A stretch of DNA of 64,000 bases from Uliginosibacterium sp. Lineage in GTDB: Bacteria; Pseudomonadota; Gammaproteobacteria; Burkholderiales; Rhodocyclaceae. Every line of letters starts with the position of its first letter. Position 1 is the stretch's first letter. Below the pieces are notes generated by a model, which saw only the letters and a program-made list of their open reading frames with translations, did not search any database and was not told the origin of the DNA. This document shows positions 52,253-60,862 of the stretch, one piece after another. The position numbers and the translations under genes were made by a program. The stretch spans positions 248,001 through 312,000 of the forward strand of contig JADKDZ010000005.1 of the NCBI GenBank assembly GCA_016718265.1. The letters are read 5' to 3'.

Positions 52253-53017
52253 TCAATGCACATCCTTCCAATAGGCGCGCTTGAGCAGGTAAGTCAGCAC
52301 TGCCAGCACACTCAATGCAGCCAGCACCAACCAGCCCAAGCCGCGTCGGGTTGCCTGCGCCGGCTCTCCCATCCAGACGATGAAAGAAACCAAGTCCGCC
52401 ACTTGCGCATCGTACTCTTCGGGCATTAACAGGCCAGGCTTCGTGATCTCCAGCTTTTCAAGCTGCCGAACCTGCTTGCCATGACCGTCGTCCTTCGTAA
52501 CGAAGCGGGCTTCCTGCTCGCCTTGCAAGGACCAAAGAGCATGCGGCATCCCCACATTCGGGAACACGACGTTGTTCCAGCCTGTCGGTCGTGTATCGTC
52601 CCGGTAGAATCCGCGCAGATAGGTGTAGAGCCAATCCGCACCAGTTCCAGACTCCGAGGCACGGGCACGGGCGACGAGCGTCAGATCAGGCGGCGCAACG
52701 CCAAACCATTGCTTGGCGTCTTCACGGCGCAGGGCCACCTTCATCTGCTCGCCCACCTTGTCGGCGGAGAACATCAGATTATCCTTGATCTGCTCTTCCG
52801 TCAGGCCGATCTGTGTCAACCTGTTGTAGCGCAGGAAACTAGCGCCGTGGCAGTTCAAACAATAATTGACGAACAGCTTCGCTCCATTCTGCAAGGACGC
52901 ATTGTCCAAACGCACCGGAGCGGAATCCAGCCGGAGCGCTTCTGCAGCCTGCACTGGTGACACCACCGCTCCCACCGACAGGACGAGCACGCACAGCAGC
53001 TTGTCGAGTAGTTTCAT
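52253..53017 (-). CDS. petC: Cytochrome c1 of the bc1 complex
   Basis: 254 residues with a signal peptide (to near VQAAEA) and one haem-c motif CLNCH (NYCLNCHGASFLRYNRL). The axial-Met region is PNVGMPHALW, and the C-terminal membrane anchor is LGWLVLAALSVLAVLTYLL. It passes electrons from the Rieske centre to soluble cytochromes. It overlaps cytochrome b by four bases. Confidence 0.95.
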   Translation of the reverse strand: MKLLDKLLCVLVLSVGAVVSPVQAAEALRLDSAPVRLDNASLQNGAKLFVNYCLNCHGASFLRYNRLTQIGLTEEQIKDNLMFSADKVGEQMKVALRREDAKQWFGVAPPDLTLVARARASESGTGADWLYTYLRGFYRDDTRPTGWNNVVFPNVGMPHALWSLQGEQEARFVTKDDGHGKQVRQLEKLEITKPGLLMPEEYDAQVADLVSFIVWMGEPAQATRRGLGWLVLAALSVLAVLTYLLKRAYWKDVH

Positions 53018-54435
53018 TTCCAGGTCACCCTTTCCGGCTCAGGTTTTGTTGCGTCCATCCGCGAATACCATGGCATGAAAGCAAAGAAAGCAAGGTAGAG
53101 AACGGAACACACCGCAGCTACCGGCTCCCCCGGAATCAGGCCAAAGAAAGCATAGCCCGGCGCTTTGGTACCAAGAATACCGAGCAGCACGAAAGCGACC
53201 ACAAATACCGACAGAACGCTCGCGTACAAAACCCCTTTGTAGCGGACCGACTTGACCGGGCTCTGATCCAGCCAGGGCAGCAAGCCGAAGAGCATCACCG
53301 AGCCCCCCATCAGCACGACCCCCCAAACCTTGGCATCAAGCAAGGCGAAGCCTGCCAAAAGAATGGCTGTCACGCCGACCGCCAGCGCCTTCACATTCTT
53401 GCTTTTTGTACTGACCACCGTCAGACCGCCAACAATCAAGGCCAGCGCCCCAAGCACCCACATGAAGTTCGACGTTGTCGCACGCAGGATCGAGTAGAAC
53501 GGCGTGAAATACCAGACCGGCGCGATGTGTGGCGGCGTCTGCAGCGCGTCGTAGGGCACGAAGTTGTTGTATTCAAGAAAATAACCGCCGCCCTCGGGCG
53601 CAAAGAAAACGACCACCGAGAAGACCATCAAGAACACCACAGCAACGAAACCATCCTTCACCGTGTAATACGGATGGAAGGGGATGCCATCCAGTGGAAT
53701 TCCATTCGTGTCTTTCTTTTTCTTGATCTCGACGCCATCCGGGTTATTGGAACCGACCTCGTGCAGCGCAATCAGGTGCGCAGTCACCAGCCCCAGCAAT
53801 ACCAGGGGAATTGCGATCACATGAAAGGCAAAGAATCGGTTGAGTGTTGCATCGCTCACCACGAAGTCGCCACGAATGAAGATCGACAGATCCGGACCGA
53901 TGACAGGAATCGCGGCAAACAGGTTGACGATCACCTGCGCGCCCCAGCCGGACATCTGCCCCCAAGGCAGCAAGTAGCCGAAAAACGCCTCGCCCATCAG
54001 ACACAGGAAGATCGCAATCCCGAACAGCCACACCAGCTCACGCGGCTTGCGGTACGAGCCATACAGCAGCCCTCGGAACATGTGCAGATAGACCACAATG
54101 AAGAAGGCCGACGCGCCCGTGGAGTGCAGGTAGCGGATAATCCAGCCGCCCGGCACGTCGCGCATGATGTACTCCACGCTGGCGAACGCGACTGGCACGC
54201 CGGCAGCGTTCAAGGCCGCATCCGGTTTGTAATGCATGACCAGAAATATGCCGGTCACGATCTGATTCACCAGCACAAGCAAAGCCAGCGAGCCAAAGAA
54301 GTACCAGAAATTGAAATTCTTCGGAGCGTAGTATTCCGACAGGTGAGCCTTGTACAGCGAGGTCAGCGGGAAGCGCTCATCCACCCACCCCAAGGCCTGC
54401 TTACCCTTATCAAGCAAGGTATCCATCTGACTCAT
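53014..54435 (-). CDS. petB: Cytochrome b of the bc1 complex
   Basis: 473 residues covering both halves of cytochrome b. Haem-ligand His pairs lie in RYLHSTGASAFFIVVYLHMF and NRFFAFHVIAIPLVLLGLVTAH; PWGQMSGWGAQVIVNLF and a PEGG-like site (FFAPEGGGYFLEYNN) of the Qo pocket are present. There is a C-terminal extension of two extra helices. It is the middle gene of petABC. Confidence 0.96.
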   Translation of the reverse strand: MSQMDTLLDKGKQALGWVDERFPLTSLYKAHLSEYYAPKNFNFWYFFGSLALLVLVNQIVTGIFLVMHYKPDAALNAAGVPVAFASVEYIMRDVPGGWIIRYLHSTGASAFFIVVYLHMFRGLLYGSYRKPRELVWLFGIAIFLCLMGEAFFGYLLPWGQMSGWGAQVIVNLFAAIPVIGPDLSIFIRGDFVVSDATLNRFFAFHVIAIPLVLLGLVTAHLIALHEVGSNNPDGVEIKKKKDTNGIPLDGIPFHPYYTVKDGFVAVVFLMVFSVVVFFAPEGGGYFLEYNNFVPYDALQTPPHIAPVWYFTPFYSILRATTSNFMWVLGALALIVGGLTVVSTKSKNVKALAVGVTAILLAGFALLDAKVWGVVLMGGSVMLFGLLPWLDQSPVKSVRYKGVLYASVLSVFVVAFVLLGILGTKAPGYAFFGLIPGEPVAAVCSVLYLAFFAFMPWYSRMDATKPEPERVTWK

Positions 54436-54438
54436 GAG

Positions 54439-55071
54439 TTAAGCCCCTTTGGTGTCTTCGCCAATAATCAGGCGGGTATCGCTGACATACGTATGCGGCG
54501 GGATGGGCAGGTTGTCCGGCGCCGGCATGCTCTTGAAGACCCGCCCAGCCAGATCGAAGCGGGAACCATGGCACGGGCACAGGAAACCGCCGGGCCAATC
54601 GTCGCCAATGCCACTCTCGGCACCGGGCTTGAACTTGGCGGAAGGCGAGCACCCCAGGTGCGTACACAGACCCACACAAACCAGATACTCATCTTTGATG
54701 GCGCGCCCGGCGCCCTTCACATAGTCGGGCTGCTCGGCACGCGAAGAACCAGGATCGGCCAGCATCGCCTCGCTCTTCTTCAGCGACTCAAGCATTTCCG
54801 GCGTGCGCCGAACGATCCAGACCGGCTTGCCGCGCCACTCGACTGTCTTCATCTCACCGGGTTGCAGCCCCGACAAATCAACCTCTACAGGCGCCCCCGC
54901 GGCCTTGGCACGCTCGGACGGCAAAAAGCTCGCCACAAACGGCGCCGCCACGCCCACGCCTACGGCCCCACCGACTGCGGCCGTAGCGGCCATCAACTGG
55001 CGGCGGCTTGAGTCAGCGCAATTGCAACTGAACGAAGCACCGCCCGAAACTTCCAGTTTGTCGTTGCTCAT
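54439..55071 (-). CDS. petA: Rieske iron-sulfur subunit of the bc1 complex
   Basis: 210 residues. The N-terminal Tat motif SRRQLMAATAAVGGAVGVGV and membrane helix target it across the inner membrane. The Rieske [2Fe-2S] ligands are in CTHLGCSP and CPCHGSRF. The extra N-terminal cysteines (SCNCADSS) precede the RR motif. First gene of the operon, three bases before petB. Regulated upstream in a 304-base gap. Confidence 0.96.
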   Translation of the reverse strand: MSNDKLEVSGGASFSCNCADSSRRQLMAATAAVGGAVGVGVAAPFVASFLPSERAKAAGAPVEVDLSGLQPGEMKTVEWRGKPVWIVRRTPEMLESLKKSEAMLADPGSSRAEQPDYVKGAGRAIKDEYLVCVGLCTHLGCSPSAKFKPGAESGIGDDWPGGFLCPCHGSRFDLAGRVFKSMPAPDNLPIPPHTYVSDTRLIIGEDTKGA

Positions 55072-55375
55072 TGCAAACCTCTAGTGTTTGTGATCCAGAA
55101 ACCCGAGGATTATAGCCAATTAACGCATCAGGTTTAAAGCCCACGCCTGCAACAGGCGCGATAAACAATTGATTAAAATAAATAATTATTTTGAAATAGT
55201 ACAGGAGCAACACCAAACCGACCACCGTGATCGCGTTCGGATCCGGTTTCTGCCGCGCCCACCTCGACGGCAAGTTTGGTGTGACGCAAACGCTGTGCGA
55301 CTTTCGGCACATGGCGTGTCGCCTCGTGTAATGTTCTTCCTTTTTTCACGGTAGCCGCGTGCGGCGCTCAGCATC
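55072..55375. other. Divergent promoter region, petA and nagD
   Basis: This 304-base gap contains no gene. It is AT-rich in the middle (CAATTGATTAAAATAAATAA near 55167), unlike its surroundings, as expected for a divergent promoter of petABC and the nagD-like gene. I see no clear FNR or ArcA site. A short 99-residue frame on the minus strand reading through the region is not convincing. Confidence 0.6.
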
Positions 55376-56152
55376 ATGGCAAAAGGCATCATTTCGGACA
55401 TGGACGGCGTGATCTATCGGGGCAAACGACTCGTCCCGGGGGCCAAGGACTTCGTTCAGCGCCTGCTCGACAGCCAGACGCCGTTCCTGTTCCTGACCAA
55501 TAACGCTGAGCAAACCCCGCTCGACCTCAAACTCAAGCTTGATGGGCTGGGCATCGAAGGGCTGACCGCCGACAACTTCATCACCGCGGCGATGGCCACG
55601 GCAATGTTCCTGCGCAACCAGAACCAGAAGAAACACGCGACCGCCTATGTGGTCGGCGGCGGCGGTCTGATCAACGAGTTGTATAACGTCGGCTTCTCGA
55701 TCTCTGAGTCCAACCCGGATTACGTCGTCGTCGCCAAGTCGTCCACCTTCGGCTACGAGCAGCTCAAGAAGGCGGTGCGCTTGATCGACAACGGCGCCAA
55801 GTTCATCGGCACCAACCCGGACATGATTGACCCCGTGGAGAGCGGTCTGGAACCCGCCGCCGGCACCATTCTCGCCGCTATTTCTGCCGCCACGGGCAAG
55901 AAGCCCTACATCGTCGGCAAGCCCAATTCACTGATGATGATGCTGGCCGCCCGCAAACTCGGCCTGCATCCCGAAGACTGCGCCATGATCGGCGACCGCA
56001 TGGATACCGACATCGTCGGCGGCATGGAAGCCGGCATGAAGACGGTGCTCGTGCTCTCCGGCGTGACAACGCCAGAGATCATGACGCAATTCCCGTACAA
56101 GCCCGACTGGGTGCTCAACGACGTCGGCGAAATCGATCTCGCCGCGCTCTGA
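55376..56152 (+). CDS. nagD: HAD-superfamily phosphatase, NagD type
   Basis: 258 residues of the HAD-IIA group. Motif I is DMDGVIYRGKRLVPGA, motif II LFLTNNAEQTPL, motif III is the Lys in VGKPNSLMMMLAARKL, and motif IV is MIGDRMDTDIVGGMEAGMK. E. coli NagD dephosphorylates UMP and other nucleotides. There is no nag gene near, so the name reflects family only. No ribosome-binding site is evident before the ATG. Confidence 0.88.
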   Translation: MAKGIISDMDGVIYRGKRLVPGAKDFVQRLLDSQTPFLFLTNNAEQTPLDLKLKLDGLGIEGLTADNFITAAMATAMFLRNQNQKKHATAYVVGGGGLINELYNVGFSISESNPDYVVVAKSSTFGYEQLKKAVRLIDNGAKFIGTNPDMIDPVESGLEPAAGTILAAISAATGKKPYIVGKPNSLMMMLAARKLGLHPEDCAMIGDRMDTDIVGGMEAGMKTVLVLSGVTTPEIMTQFPYKPDWVLNDVGEIDLAAL

Positions 56153-56213
56153 GCGCCCCGCCGCCCTAGCAGATTCAGACACACAGCATTCGCACATGAA
56201 GGAGAAAGTCACC

Positions 56214-56978
56214 ATGTTCAGTCTCAGAGGAAAACGCGGTCTGGTCGTCGGTATTGCCAACGACAAGAGCATCGCCTACGGCTGCGCCAAGGCATTTCAT
56301 GACAACGGCGCAGAACTCGCCGTCACCTATCTCAACGCCAAGGCTGAGCCCTATGTTCGCCCACTGGCCGAAAAGCTCGGTGCGCCGATTTTTCTGCCGC
56401 TTGATGTCGAGCTGCCCGGCCAGATGGAGGCCGTATTCGAAGAGATCGACAAACAATGGGGCCAGCTCGATTTCCTCGTCCACTCCATCGCGTTTGCGCC
56501 CAAGGACGACTTGCACGGCCGCGTCACCGATTGCTCGCGCGAGGGCTTTGCCCGCGCCATGGACATTTCCTGTCATTCCTTCATGCGCATGGCCAAACTG
56601 GGCGAGCCGCTCATGAAGCATGGCGGCTGCATGCTGACCATGAGCTATCACGGCGCCGACGAGGTCGTTGCCAACTACGGCATGATGGGCCCGGTGAAGG
56701 CCGCCCTGCAGTCGGCCACCCGCTACATGGCTGCAGAGCTCGGGCCGAAGAACATCCGCGTCCACGCCATTTCGCCGGGACCACTGTCGACCCGTGCCGG
56801 CAGCGGCATCAAGGATTTCAACGATCTGATCCAGAGCGCGGCCGAGCGCGCACCGCTGAACAAGCTGGTGGATATCGACGACGTGGGTGCTCTGTGCGCC
56901 TTCCTGGTGGGCGACGGCGCCCGATCGCTCACCGGTGCCACGATCCACGTCGACGGCGGCTACAACATCATCGATTAA
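56214..56978 (+). CDS. fabI: Enoyl-[acyl-carrier-protein] reductase FabI
   Basis: The start MFSLRGKRGLVVGIANDKSI is supported by AAGGAG upstream; the ATG 18 bases earlier contains it. 254 residues of the FabI SDR type, with LTMSYHGADEVVANYGMMGP followed by VKAALQSATRYM carrying the Tyr and Lys of the FabI active site (Y-x6-Y/K). It reduces the enoyl-ACP in fatty-acid synthesis. The MaoC gene follows after 10 bases. Confidence 0.93.
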   Translation: MFSLRGKRGLVVGIANDKSIAYGCAKAFHDNGAELAVTYLNAKAEPYVRPLAEKLGAPIFLPLDVELPGQMEAVFEEIDKQWGQLDFLVHSIAFAPKDDLHGRVTDCSREGFARAMDISCHSFMRMAKLGEPLMKHGGCMLTMSYHGADEVVANYGMMGPVKAALQSATRYMAAELGPKNIRVHAISPGPLSTRAGSGIKDFNDLIQSAAERAPLNKLVDIDDVGALCAFLVGDGARSLTGATIHVDGGYNIID

Positions 56979-56988
56979 GGGATCCTTC

Positions 56989-57489
56989 ATGGCCGACACC
57001 ATCGAAAACCGCACCTATGCCGAGATTCAGCTCGGCGAGGCCGCGTCGATCAGCCGCACCGTCAGCGAGCAGGACATCCAGCTGTTTGCAGCACTCACAG
57101 GCGATATCAATCCTGCCCACCTCGACCACGACTACGCCGCCAGCTCGATGTTTGGTGGCGTCATCGCGCATGGCATGTTCGGCGGCGCGATGTTCTCCAC
57201 CGTGCTCGGCACGATTTTGCCCGGCCCGGGCACCATCTATCTGGGCCAGACGATGCGCTTCACCCGCCCTGTCAAACCGGGTGACCGGCTGACGGCTACG
57301 GTGAGCTGTCGCGAGAAGTACGACGACAAGCAGCGTGTGATTTTCGACTGCGTCTGCGTCAATCAGGACGGCAAGGCCGTGATCAAGGGTGAGGCCGAAG
57401 TCATCGCCCCGAGCGACAAGGTTTGCCGCCCGGCGGCCACGCTGCCCAGCGTTGCGCTGGGGGGTGTGCCCTACCCGGTTCGGGCCTGA
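56989..57489 (+). CDS. MaoC-type enoyl-CoA hydratase (PhaJ-like), standalone
   Basis: 166 residues starting MADTIENRTYAEIQLG. The hotdog-fold hydratase motif is seen in LFAALTGDINPAHLDHDYAA and GVIAHGMFGGAMFSTVLGTI. The sequence resembles the N-terminal hydratase domain of proteins in which it is fused to a phosphate acyltransferase, but here it stops after VALGGVPYPVRA. It acts on 2-enoyl-CoA. It probably forms an operon with fabI. Confidence 0.88.
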   Translation: MADTIENRTYAEIQLGEAASISRTVSEQDIQLFAALTGDINPAHLDHDYAASSMFGGVIAHGMFGGAMFSTVLGTILPGPGTIYLGQTMRFTRPVKPGDRLTATVSCREKYDDKQRVIFDCVCVNQDGKAVIKGEAEVIAPSDKVCRPAATLPSVALGGVPYPVRA

Positions 57490-57533
57490 CGGATGCCGGG
57501 CGGGCCTGCAGCAGGCTCGCCCGACTGCCTTGC

Positions 57534-58067
57534 CTACTTGTCTGTTGCGCCTGTTTTGTCCGAGGCACTGGCCTGACCGAACTCACGCTGGAATTGCTGC
57601 CCAGCGCGATCAAGCTTTGGCAGAAGAAGCTGGAGCTGATCGCGGATGCTGCGCGTCAGCGACTCGGTCACCGTCGGCATTTTTGCCAGCATCGCCTGTC
57701 CGAGCGGCGTCTTGTAGAAAACAACCAGCTCGCTCAGCTCAGCTTCGCTGAAGTTCTCCAGATACACCTTGCGCGCCACGGGCTTCACTTTGTCCCAGGC
57801 GAGATGTTCATCGAACAACTTGCCCACCTGCGCCGAAAAGCGCGCCGCCACCGCCCGCTGTTCCGCTGTCAGCGCCTCCGCCTGCTTGCCCTGCGAGGTG
57901 GTCGAGATCATGCCCTGCATCTGGGTGTCAAACTCGCGGCGCATGCCCTCCAGTGATCGCGCCGTCGGCGTCAGCGACAACAATTCGTCGACGACCTTGT
58001 ATGACGCCTCATCCGCCCAGGCATTGCACGACGCGGCCACCAGCAGGGCCATCGCAATCCGTTTCAT
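57534..58067 (-). CDS. DUF2059 family periplasmic protein
   Basis: 177 residues with a signal peptide (MKRIAMALLVAASCNAWA). The DUF2059 fold is recognisable in VKPVARKVYLENFSEAELSE followed by FYKTPLGQAMLAKMPTV. Function unknown. Convergent with the maoC gene. Confidence 0.85.
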   Translation of the reverse strand: MKRIAMALLVAASCNAWADEASYKVVDELLSLTPTARSLEGMRREFDTQMQGMISTTSQGKQAEALTAEQRAVAARFSAQVGKLFDEHLAWDKVKPVARKVYLENFSEAELSELVVFYKTPLGQAMLAKMPTVTESLTRSIRDQLQLLLPKLDRAGQQFQREFGQASASDKTGATDK

Positions 58068-58100
58068 GGCTCGTCCTTAAAATTGGGAATCTTGTAGCGC

Positions 58101-58688
58101 CTAAACCCCACGGCGCTCCACAAAGGCCTGGGCAACGGTCCCGAGATCGGTATGTTCCAGCTCCCCGCCTACGGGTACCCCGCGGGCGATCCGGCTCACC
58201 TGCAATCCGCGGCTACGCAGCATCTCGCCCACGTAGTGCGCCGTGGCCTCGCCTTCATTGGTGAAGTTTGTGGCCAGGATCACCTCCTGCACCACACCGT
58301 CGGTCGCTCGGGCCAGCAGTCTGTCGAATTTCAGCTCGCGCGGGCCGATGCCATCCAGCGGCGAGATGCGCCCCATCAGCACGTAATACAAGCCGCGGTA
58401 GGCCTGGGTGGACTCCATCACACCCAGATCGGCCGGCATCTCGACGATGCAGAGCTGGCTCGCGTCGCGCCCGCTGTCAGCGCAGCGATCGCAGATATCG
58501 GTTTCCGAAAAGGTGTTGCAGCGCTCGCAGTGCGTGATGTCTCGCAGCGCCCGCTGGAGCGTATCCGCCAGCTGCGTCGCCCCCTCGCGGTTGCGCTGCA
58601 GGAGGTGATACGCCATGCGCTGAGCCGACTTGGGCCCCACGCCAGGCAAGACGCGCAGGGCGTCGGTCAGCTTGTCGAGAAGAGACAT
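58101..58688 (-). CDS. recR: Recombination protein RecR
   Basis: Start MSLLDKLTDALRVLPGVGPK; 195 residues. Helix-hairpin-helix (LPGVGPKSAQRMAYHLLQ), the C4 zinc finger (CERCNTFSETDICDRC), the TOPRIM domain (LCIVEMPADLGVMESTQAYR, then ILATNFTNEGEATAHYV) and Walker-like C-terminus are present. It works with RecF and RecO at gaps. It is the third gene of the conserved dnaX-ybaB-recR order. Confidence 0.97.
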   Translation of the reverse strand: MSLLDKLTDALRVLPGVGPKSAQRMAYHLLQRNREGATQLADTLQRALRDITHCERCNTFSETDICDRCADSGRDASQLCIVEMPADLGVMESTQAYRGLYYVLMGRISPLDGIGPRELKFDRLLARATDGVVQEVILATNFTNEGEATAHYVGEMLRSRGLQVSRIARGVPVGGELEHTDLGTVAQAFVERRGV

Positions 58689-58765
58689 GGTGGGAGCGGG
58701 GAGCGTGAAGCGTGGGCGTGGGGAAAACCGGCTTCCCACGCCCTGCCATCAACTTCCCGTTGTCA

Positions 58766-59089
58766 TCAGAACGGCAGTTTCATGCCCGGGGGCAAGTTGA
58801 GGCTGGAAGTGAAACCGGCCATCTTGTCCTGGGTGGTGGCCTCAGCCTTGCGCACGGCGTCATTGACGGCCGCGGCAATCAGGTCTTCCAGCATCTCTTT
58901 GTCATCCATCACCGAGGGGTCGATGGTGACGCGCTTCACGTCGTGATGGCAGGTCATCAGCACCTTCACCATGCCGGCGCCCGACTGGCCTTCGACTTCA
59001 ACACTGCCGAGGGATTCCTGCGCCTTCTTCATGTTCTCTTGCATCTGCTGGGCTTGTTTCATCAGCCCGGCAAGGCCGCCTTTCATCAT
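58766..59089 (-). CDS. ybaB: YbaB/EbfC nucleoid-associated protein
   Basis: Start at MMKGGLAGLMKQAQQMQEN (ATG 59089), with AGGAGAA nine bases away; an upstream GTG overlaps the dnaX stop. The 107-residue protein has the tandem pattern MVKVLMTCHHDVKRVTIDPS then AAVNDAVRKAEATTQDKMAG of this DNA-binding dimer. Confidence 0.95.
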   Translation of the reverse strand: MMKGGLAGLMKQAQQMQENMKKAQESLGSVEVEGQSGAGMVKVLMTCHHDVKRVTIDPSVMDDKEMLEDLIAAAVNDAVRKAEATTQDKMAGFTSSLNLPPGMKLPF

Positions 59090-59091
59090 GC

Positions 59092-60786
59092 TCACTTCTC
59101 CTGGATGGGTTTAACGGAGGCTTCGACCAGCGTTCCATCAAAACGCTCGACCAACTCCTGAACAAAGGGATCAGCCGCCAACGAGGCCACGGCCTCCGCA
59201 TGGCGCTGCTTGCGAACTTCATCATTACGCTGCGCCGGCGTCTGGCTGCTGACGTCTCCAATCTCGATGGAGAGGCGCAGGTTCTCGCCAAAGATCTGGC
59301 GCAGCGAATCTTGCAACTTGCTCTGTGTGCCCGGCATCGCGGTCAGGTGGCGGTGGGCCGGCGGCAGCCGCAGCTTGAGCGACTGCCCCTCACAGGTCAG
59401 CATCTCGCAGTTCTGGGCCAACTCGCGCACCAGTCCGCCAAGCTGCGCCTGCTGGATCAGCGCATGCCAGTCCACATCTGGCCCCAAGGCCTGAGTGGGC
59501 GCAGCAGGCACGCGCGGCGACACCTCTTCCACACCGACATCCTGCCCGGAGACCCGCTCTGGGCTTGAATCTTCAGGCATGCTGCCCGTCGAACCAGCAT
59601 GCGCCTGCCTCTCCGTTGCAGAAGGCTGTACCGCCACGGCTGGCGCGGCTCTCGGGGCAGGCGCTGTTTGCGGCGCTGGCGCGCGCATCGGCGCGCTACC
59701 CGGCACCTGCGGCTGGAACGCGTGAAGGCGCAGAAGGTTCATCGTGAAGCCGGTATAGTCGTCCGGCGCCAGCGCCAGCTCCTCGCGGCCATGCAGGCAG
59801 ATCTGGTAGGCCAGCTGCAGGTATTCCGCATCAAAGGATTCTGCGTAGGCCGCCAGCCGCTCGCGCTCGAAGGCATCCCCGAGCGCCTGCGGCGCCATCT
59901 GCATCAACGCTATGCGGTGCAGCAGCACCGCGAATTCCTGCAGCGCAGAATCAAAATTCAGGCTGCGCGCCTCCATGCCATCGGCCACCGCGATCAGCGC
60001 CGCCGGGTCTTGCGCACGCAGCGCATCCAGCAATTCGTAGAGATGATCTTCGCCCACCGTGCCGAGCATGTCGCGCACGCCGGCTTCTTCGACCTTGCCG
60101 GCGCCGTGCGCAATTGCCTGATCCAGCAGCGACAGCGCATCACGCATCGAGCCATGCGCGCCCTTGGCCAGATGGCGCAAGGCGCCTGGCTCAAAGCTCA
60201 CGCCCTCCTCGCCCAGAATGCGCGAGAGGTGATCGATGATGTGGCTCTGCGGCATCTGCTTGAGGTTGAACTGCAGACAGCGCGAGAGCACGGTGACCGG
60301 GATCTTCTGCGGATCGGTCGTCGCCAGGATGAACTTCATGTGCTCCGGCGGCTCTTCCAGCGTCTTCAGCATCGCGTTGAAGGCGTGGCCGGACAGCATG
60401 TGCACTTCGTCGATCATGTAGACCTTGTAGCGCCCACGTGCCGGCGCATACGCGGCTTTTTCGAGCAGTGCCGCCATATCGTCGACGCCGCGGTTGGAGG
60501 CCGCGTCCATCTCGACGTAATCGACAAAGCGCCCGCTATCGATCTCGGTGCAGGCAGAACACACGCCGCAGGGCGTGGCGGTAATCCCGGTCTCGCAGTT
60601 CAGGCTCTTGGCCAGGATGCGCGAGATCGTCGTCTTGCCAACGCCGCGCGTGCCGGTAAACAGATAGGCATGGTGCAGGCGCCCCGTCGTCAGCGCGTGG
60701 CTCAGCGCACGCACCACATGCTCCTGGCCGACGAGGGTCTCGAAACTCTTGGGGCGCCACTTGCGGGCCAGTACCTGATAGCTCAT
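59092..60786 (-). CDS. dnaX: DNA polymerase III subunits gamma/tau
   Basis: 564 residues. Start MSYQVLARKWRPKSFETLVG. Walker A FTGTRGVGKTTISRILA, the Cys cluster CGVCSACTEI and the DEVHMLSGHAFNAMLKTLEE box identify the clamp-loader ATPase. The C-terminal part is tau-like (VDWHALIQQAQLGGLVRELA, then LPPAHRHLTAMPGTQSKLQD). A frameshift site giving gamma is not obvious. It is followed directly by ybaB. Confidence 0.97.
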   Translation of the reverse strand: MSYQVLARKWRPKSFETLVGQEHVVRALSHALTTGRLHHAYLFTGTRGVGKTTISRILAKSLNCETGITATPCGVCSACTEIDSGRFVDYVEMDAASNRGVDDMAALLEKAAYAPARGRYKVYMIDEVHMLSGHAFNAMLKTLEEPPEHMKFILATTDPQKIPVTVLSRCLQFNLKQMPQSHIIDHLSRILGEEGVSFEPGALRHLAKGAHGSMRDALSLLDQAIAHGAGKVEEAGVRDMLGTVGEDHLYELLDALRAQDPAALIAVADGMEARSLNFDSALQEFAVLLHRIALMQMAPQALGDAFERERLAAYAESFDAEYLQLAYQICLHGREELALAPDDYTGFTMNLLRLHAFQPQVPGSAPMRAPAPQTAPAPRAAPAVAVQPSATERQAHAGSTGSMPEDSSPERVSGQDVGVEEVSPRVPAAPTQALGPDVDWHALIQQAQLGGLVRELAQNCEMLTCEGQSLKLRLPPAHRHLTAMPGTQSKLQDSLRQIFGENLRLSIEIGDVSSQTPAQRNDEVRKQRHAEAVASLAADPFVQELVERFDGTLVEASVKPIQEK

Positions 60787-60862
60787 GGGCGGCGATTTTA
60801 GCAGCTGGGGCGCGCCGGGCGCCGGGTATTTCTGCGCAGCCAGTCAGGCGGCCATGCCTCGC

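Noticed and set aside
52957..55011. 684-residue plus-strand frame opposite petABC
   Set aside because: Shadow of cytochrome b and Rieske genes.
55013..55312. 99-residue minus-strand frame upstream of petA
   Set aside because: It runs through the promoter gap and overlaps petA in another frame; no family match or ribosome site.
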